Shown here piece after piece: positions 62,066 through 64,000 of a stretch of 64,000 nucleotides of DNA. Within the stretch, counting starts at the first letter, position 1, and every line of letters begins with the position of its first letter. The notes below the pieces were generated by a model. That model made no database searches. It was not told the origin of the DNA and saw only the letters and a list, made by a program, of their open reading frames with translations. Source of the stretch: Sphingomonas sp. IC-11 (lineage in GTDB: Bacteria; Pseudomonadota; Alphaproteobacteria; Sphingomonadales; Sphingomonadaceae); the NCBI RefSeq assembly GCF_021043365.1, contig NZ_JAJNDU010000001.1, positions 954,164 through 1,018,163 of the forward strand, in the 5' to 3' direction. A program made the position numbers and the translations under genes.

Positions 62066-62199
62066 GCCGAACGCTACCATGGGCATGCAGTGGCGCGCGA
62101 CTGGTTTCGCTACGTGAGTTTGCGGATGCAAACGGGGAACGGACCGTTGCACAAAACAGTTATTGCTGCGCTGCAACAGCATGGGTATTGCCGGTGAGC

Positions 62200-62550
62200 A
62201 TGAAGCTGAACACCGACGAAGATCGGGTCGCCGCACCGGCAACGCCGCCCGTCAGCATGCCGACCGTTTTTGAAGCGATCGTGAAACAACAGGCCATCGC
62301 CGCGACGTACAATCGCGGATCGGTGACGCTGGCACCGCATATCGTCTACACCAAGCACGGCGAATTCTATCTCGACGCGATCACGCTGGAGCGGGATGGC
62401 AAGCCGCCGCGCGAGCCGAAGATCGGCGCCTTCAAGATTGCTGGTCTCGGGGGCATGCGCGTGACGCCCCGGCGGTTTACCCCCAGCGAGCTCTTCAACC
62501 CGAAGGAAGAGCGGTACCAGGGCGTGACGCTGCTATCGATCGAAGCCTGA
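62200..62550 (+). CDS. Conserved small protein with YNRG motif, unknown function
   Basis: The 116-residue protein has TVFEAIVKQQAIAATYNRGSVTL near residue 25 (cited as TVFEAIVKQQ and AATYNRG). HIVYTKHGEFYLDAITLERDG follows, then GAFKIAGLGGMRVTPRRF. The pattern of a small beta-barrel (EFYLDAITLE) after a helical start recalls the ligand-binding part of WYL-domain proteins, but without their DNA-binding half. Similar proteins occur in other sphingomonads as far as I recall. The start ATG at 62200 lies close to a GGTGAG sequence. Its end overlaps the convergent cupin gene by 18 bases. Confidence 0.65.
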   Translation: MKLNTDEDRVAAPATPPVSMPTVFEAIVKQQAIAATYNRGSVTLAPHIVYTKHGEFYLDAITLERDGKPPREPKIGAFKIAGLGGMRVTPRRFTPSELFNPKEERYQGVTLLSIEA

Positions 62551-62949
62551 GGGCGACCAGCCGGACCGTGCGAGCTCGAACCCGGCGAAGTCGAAGCCGG
62601 GCGCGACGACGCAGCTGACAAGCACCCACCCGTCTGGCGCTTCCGCTGCCTGCCAGCCATGCGCCGGAACCAGCGCTTGCGGCGTGTCCGGGTCAAGGTG
62701 ACGGGTCGTGACCTGCTCGTCTTCCTCGATATGCAGCAGCAGCGGGCTGCCCGCGTGCCACAGCCACAGCTCTGCCGCGTCGACGCGGTGCCAGTGCGAT
62801 CGTTCGCCTCGGTCGAGCAGGAACAGGATAGCCGTCATCGGCGATCGCTGGCCCGGCCGCGCCGGCAGCCGGACCGTCTCGCGGTAATAGCCGCCCTCCG
62901 GGTGCGGCGACAGGCCGTGCCGGGCGATGAGGGCGGCCGCTTCGCTCAC
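62533..62949 (-). CDS. Cupin-domain protein (DUF985 / cupin_5 family)
   Basis: The 138-residue single-domain cupin has LSPHPEGGYYRETVR near 13-27, the metal/ligand strand GERSHWHRVDAAELWLWHAG, and the closing CVVAPGFDFAGFEL. These are the cupin_5 signatures, a family related to sugar epimerase folds with no agreed function. The start is a GTG overlapping the stop of the glycine-zipper gene (GTGA at 62946-62949), so the two are one operon. The 3' end overlaps the convergent YNRG gene. Confidence 0.9.
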   Translation of the reverse strand: MSEAAALIARHGLSPHPEGGYYRETVRLPARPGQRSPMTAILFLLDRGERSHWHRVDAAELWLWHAGSPLLLHIEEDEQVTTRHLDPDTPQALVPAHGWQAAEAPDGWVLVSCVVAPGFDFAGFELARSGWSPSGFDR

Positions 62950-63497
62950 CGGCAGCGGACTTGGTTGTTTTGATCCACGGCCCGACCCGCCAGCGCGCCT
63001 GCCGCGCCACCGAACAGTGTGCCGACAATACGGCTGCGCCCGCCATCGATCACGTTGCCAAGAACGCCGCCCAGCGCGCCGCCAACGATCAGCCCGGTCG
63101 TGCCGTCGGAGCGGCGGCAGTAATAGCGGCCGTCCGACCCCGAATAGACACGGTCGGTGGGCGCAAGTGCGCGCTCCTGATACTGCGAGCCGGACCGGTA
63201 ATAACGGGAAGGATCATAGTCGCCCTCGTCGCGCCAGTCCCGGTCATCGTACGCGGAGGCAGGCGGTGGCGGTGCGGTCCGTCCGTCATCCCAGCGCGGA
63301 TCCCGATAGCCTGATCCCGGCACCCGTCGAACGGACTGATAGCGGTCGAACTCGCTGCGGAAGACCTGCAGCTCGCGCTCGAACCGCTCCTGTGCGGCGC
63401 GGAAGCGGGCATCGTCAGCGCTGGATTGAGCGACGGCCGGCGTGCCGAAGGCGGCAGCCGCTACGCCGACGGCGATCGCGATGCGACGAGTAAGCAT
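62946..63497 (-). CDS. Exported protein with C-terminal glycine-zipper domain
   Basis: The 183-residue product has a signal peptide (IAIAVGVAAAAFGTPAVAQ) and a charged middle region rich in Asp, Arg and Tyr. The C-terminal glycine-zipper segment is GLIVGGALGGVLGNVIDGG, followed by GTLFGGAAGALAGRAVD. Two cysteines occur (YYCRRSDG and the last CR). Glycine-zipper 2TM proteins of this kind associate with the outer membrane or peptidoglycan, with no fixed function. The ATG ending at 63497 follows GGAGAG. The cupin gene is translationally coupled downstream. Confidence 0.85.
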   Translation of the reverse strand: MLTRRIAIAVGVAAAAFGTPAVAQSSADDARFRAAQERFERELQVFRSEFDRYQSVRRVPGSGYRDPRWDDGRTAPPPPASAYDDRDWRDEGDYDPSRYYRSGSQYQERALAPTDRVYSGSDGRYYCRRSDGTTGLIVGGALGGVLGNVIDGGRSRIVGTLFGGAAGALAGRAVDQNNQVRCR

Positions 63498-63657
63498 GTG
63501 ACGTTTCTCTCCACGCCCAAGAGTGGGCAAGGGGAGGATACGGCCGCCCAGCAATATCGTTCCTGAACAGGAGGTCGCGCCGATCGGAAGTGAACCGCGG
63601 CACCTGAACCGCTCAATCCCGACGCACCATCACCCTCTCAGCATTCTCTCGGCCAGA

Positions 63658-64000
63658 TCAGCCCTGATCCATCATCGGGGCCCCATAAGCGTCGATGGCT
63701 TCGAACAAACGGGTCAATTCAATCCGCTCCGCCTCATCGATCTCGGGCTTCCAGATCTCGAACAGCAGGACGGTGCGGGTTTCCGTTCCCCTGTTCCATG
63801 CCTCATGTTCGAACGAATCGTCGAAGATCACCAACTCGCCTTCGCGCCATTCGTGCACGTCGGCGCCGACGCGCAGGCCACATCCGGGGGGCGCAATGAT
63901 CGGCAAGTGACAGATCAGGCGCGTGTTGAGCAGGCCGTGGTGCGGCTGGATGTGCGCGCCCGGCGTCAATCGCGAGAACAGCGCCATTGGGGAGCGGCCG
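63658..64000 (-). CDS. Aspartyl/asparaginyl beta-hydroxylase domain protein (C-terminal part)
   Basis: The reading frame enters from the right edge, so the start lies outside the window. The visible 113 codons show FSRLTPGAHIQPHHGLLNTRLICHL near the edge (cited as SRLTPGAHIQPHHG) and VFDDSFEHEAWN-type ligand residues (FDDSFEHEAWN). The two His-containing motifs bind Fe in the AspH 2-oxoglutarate oxygenase family, which hydroxylates Asp/Asn in proteins or acts on lipid A-like substrates. It ends YGAPMMDQG. It is the second 2OG-Fe oxygenase within 3 kb. Confidence 0.88.
   Translation of the reverse strand, partial: GRSPMALFSRLTPGAHIQPHHGLLNTRLICHLPIIAPPGCGLRVGADVHEWREGELVIFDDSFEHEAWNRGTETRTVLLFEIWKPEIDEAERIELTRLFEAIDAYGAPMMDQG

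Noticed and set aside
1..64000. CRISPR arrays, insertion sequences, prophage genes, restriction or toxin-antitoxin systems, tRNA genes
   Set aside because: None showed repeats with spacers, transposase or integrase motifs, terminal inverted repeats, or cloverleaf-like segments on reading both strands. Weak tRNA-like signals cannot be excluded without a dedicated scan.

Overview
The window looks like chromosomal DNA from a sphingomonad-type alphaproteobacterium, probably Sphingomonas or a close relative. The base composition is high in G+C, and intergenic gaps are short with many ATGA or GTGA stop/start overlaps. There is an alphaproteobacterial cell-cycle regulator (CtrA). zapA, 6S RNA and 5-formyl-THF cyclo-ligase lie next to gap and pgk. 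Envelope gene types common in sphingomonads (RcnB-like and glycine-zipper proteins) are also present. No phage, insertion sequence, CRISPR array, rRNA or convincing tRNA was found. Most of the window is ordinary chromosome.

Layout. 1-5.2 kb: the start of a class I ribonucleotide reductase large subunit behind NrdR-like boxes, a GGDEF-EAL-PilZ c-di-GMP enzyme, and a class I fumarase. 5.2-7.2 kb: a more AT-rich pair, a small membrane protein and a BchE-like cobalamin/radical SAM enzyme. 7.3-9.9 kb: a translationally coupled DUF969-DUF979-DUF2891 operon, probably a 5-oxoproline uptake system. 9.9-16.5 kb: a nitronate-monooxygenase-like/crotonase pair, chorismate mutase, polyprenyl diphosphate synthase, a His-rich metal exporter, a glycosyltransferase and ctrA. 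16.6-26.3 kb: an AI-2E permease, an isochorismatase-like hydrolase, lolC-lolD, glutathione peroxidase, an HdeD-like protein, dnaE and an outer-membrane protein. 26.3-32.5 kb: a PA0069-type radical SAM protein, a MarR regulator, the zapA-6S RNA-cyclo-ligase group, and gap-MOSC-pgk.

32.6-45.0 kb holds lipid or xenobiotic catabolism genes: a GMC oxidoreductase, a quinone oxidoreductase with a TetR regulator, thiolase, two coupled acyl-CoA synthetases, two short-chain dehydrogenases and an MFS carrier. They look designed to activate an organic acid to its CoA ester, oxidise it and cleave it thiolytically under TetR control. The substrate cannot be read from the sequence. 45.2-50.8 kb carries a CHAP-domain protein, a lipoprotein MsrB, proA, an isoprenylcysteine-methyltransferase-like membrane protein, free methionine-(R)-sulfoxide reductase and a second RcnB-like protein. 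50.8-54.4 kb has a universal stress protein and the pyruvate dehydrogenase E2 and E3 genes separated by a 65-residue membrane protein. 54.6-64 kb has a coupled class IV aminotransferase/sulfotransferase-like pair, an alpha/beta hydrolase, an MFS exporter, a prolyl oligopeptidase, a redoxin-2OG oxygenase fusion, and small envelope and cupin genes. It ends in an aspartyl/asparaginyl hydroxylase-like gene cut by the window edge.

I did not find an obvious undescribed multi-gene defence or mobile system. The best candidates for new biology are the aminotransferase/sulfotransferase pair, the cysteine-less redoxin-2OG oxygenase fusion, the BchE-like enzyme outside any photosynthesis cluster, the DUF2891 partner of the DUF969/DUF979 transporter, the small membrane protein inside the pdhC-lpd operon, and two possible small-RNA regions marked by orphan terminators.
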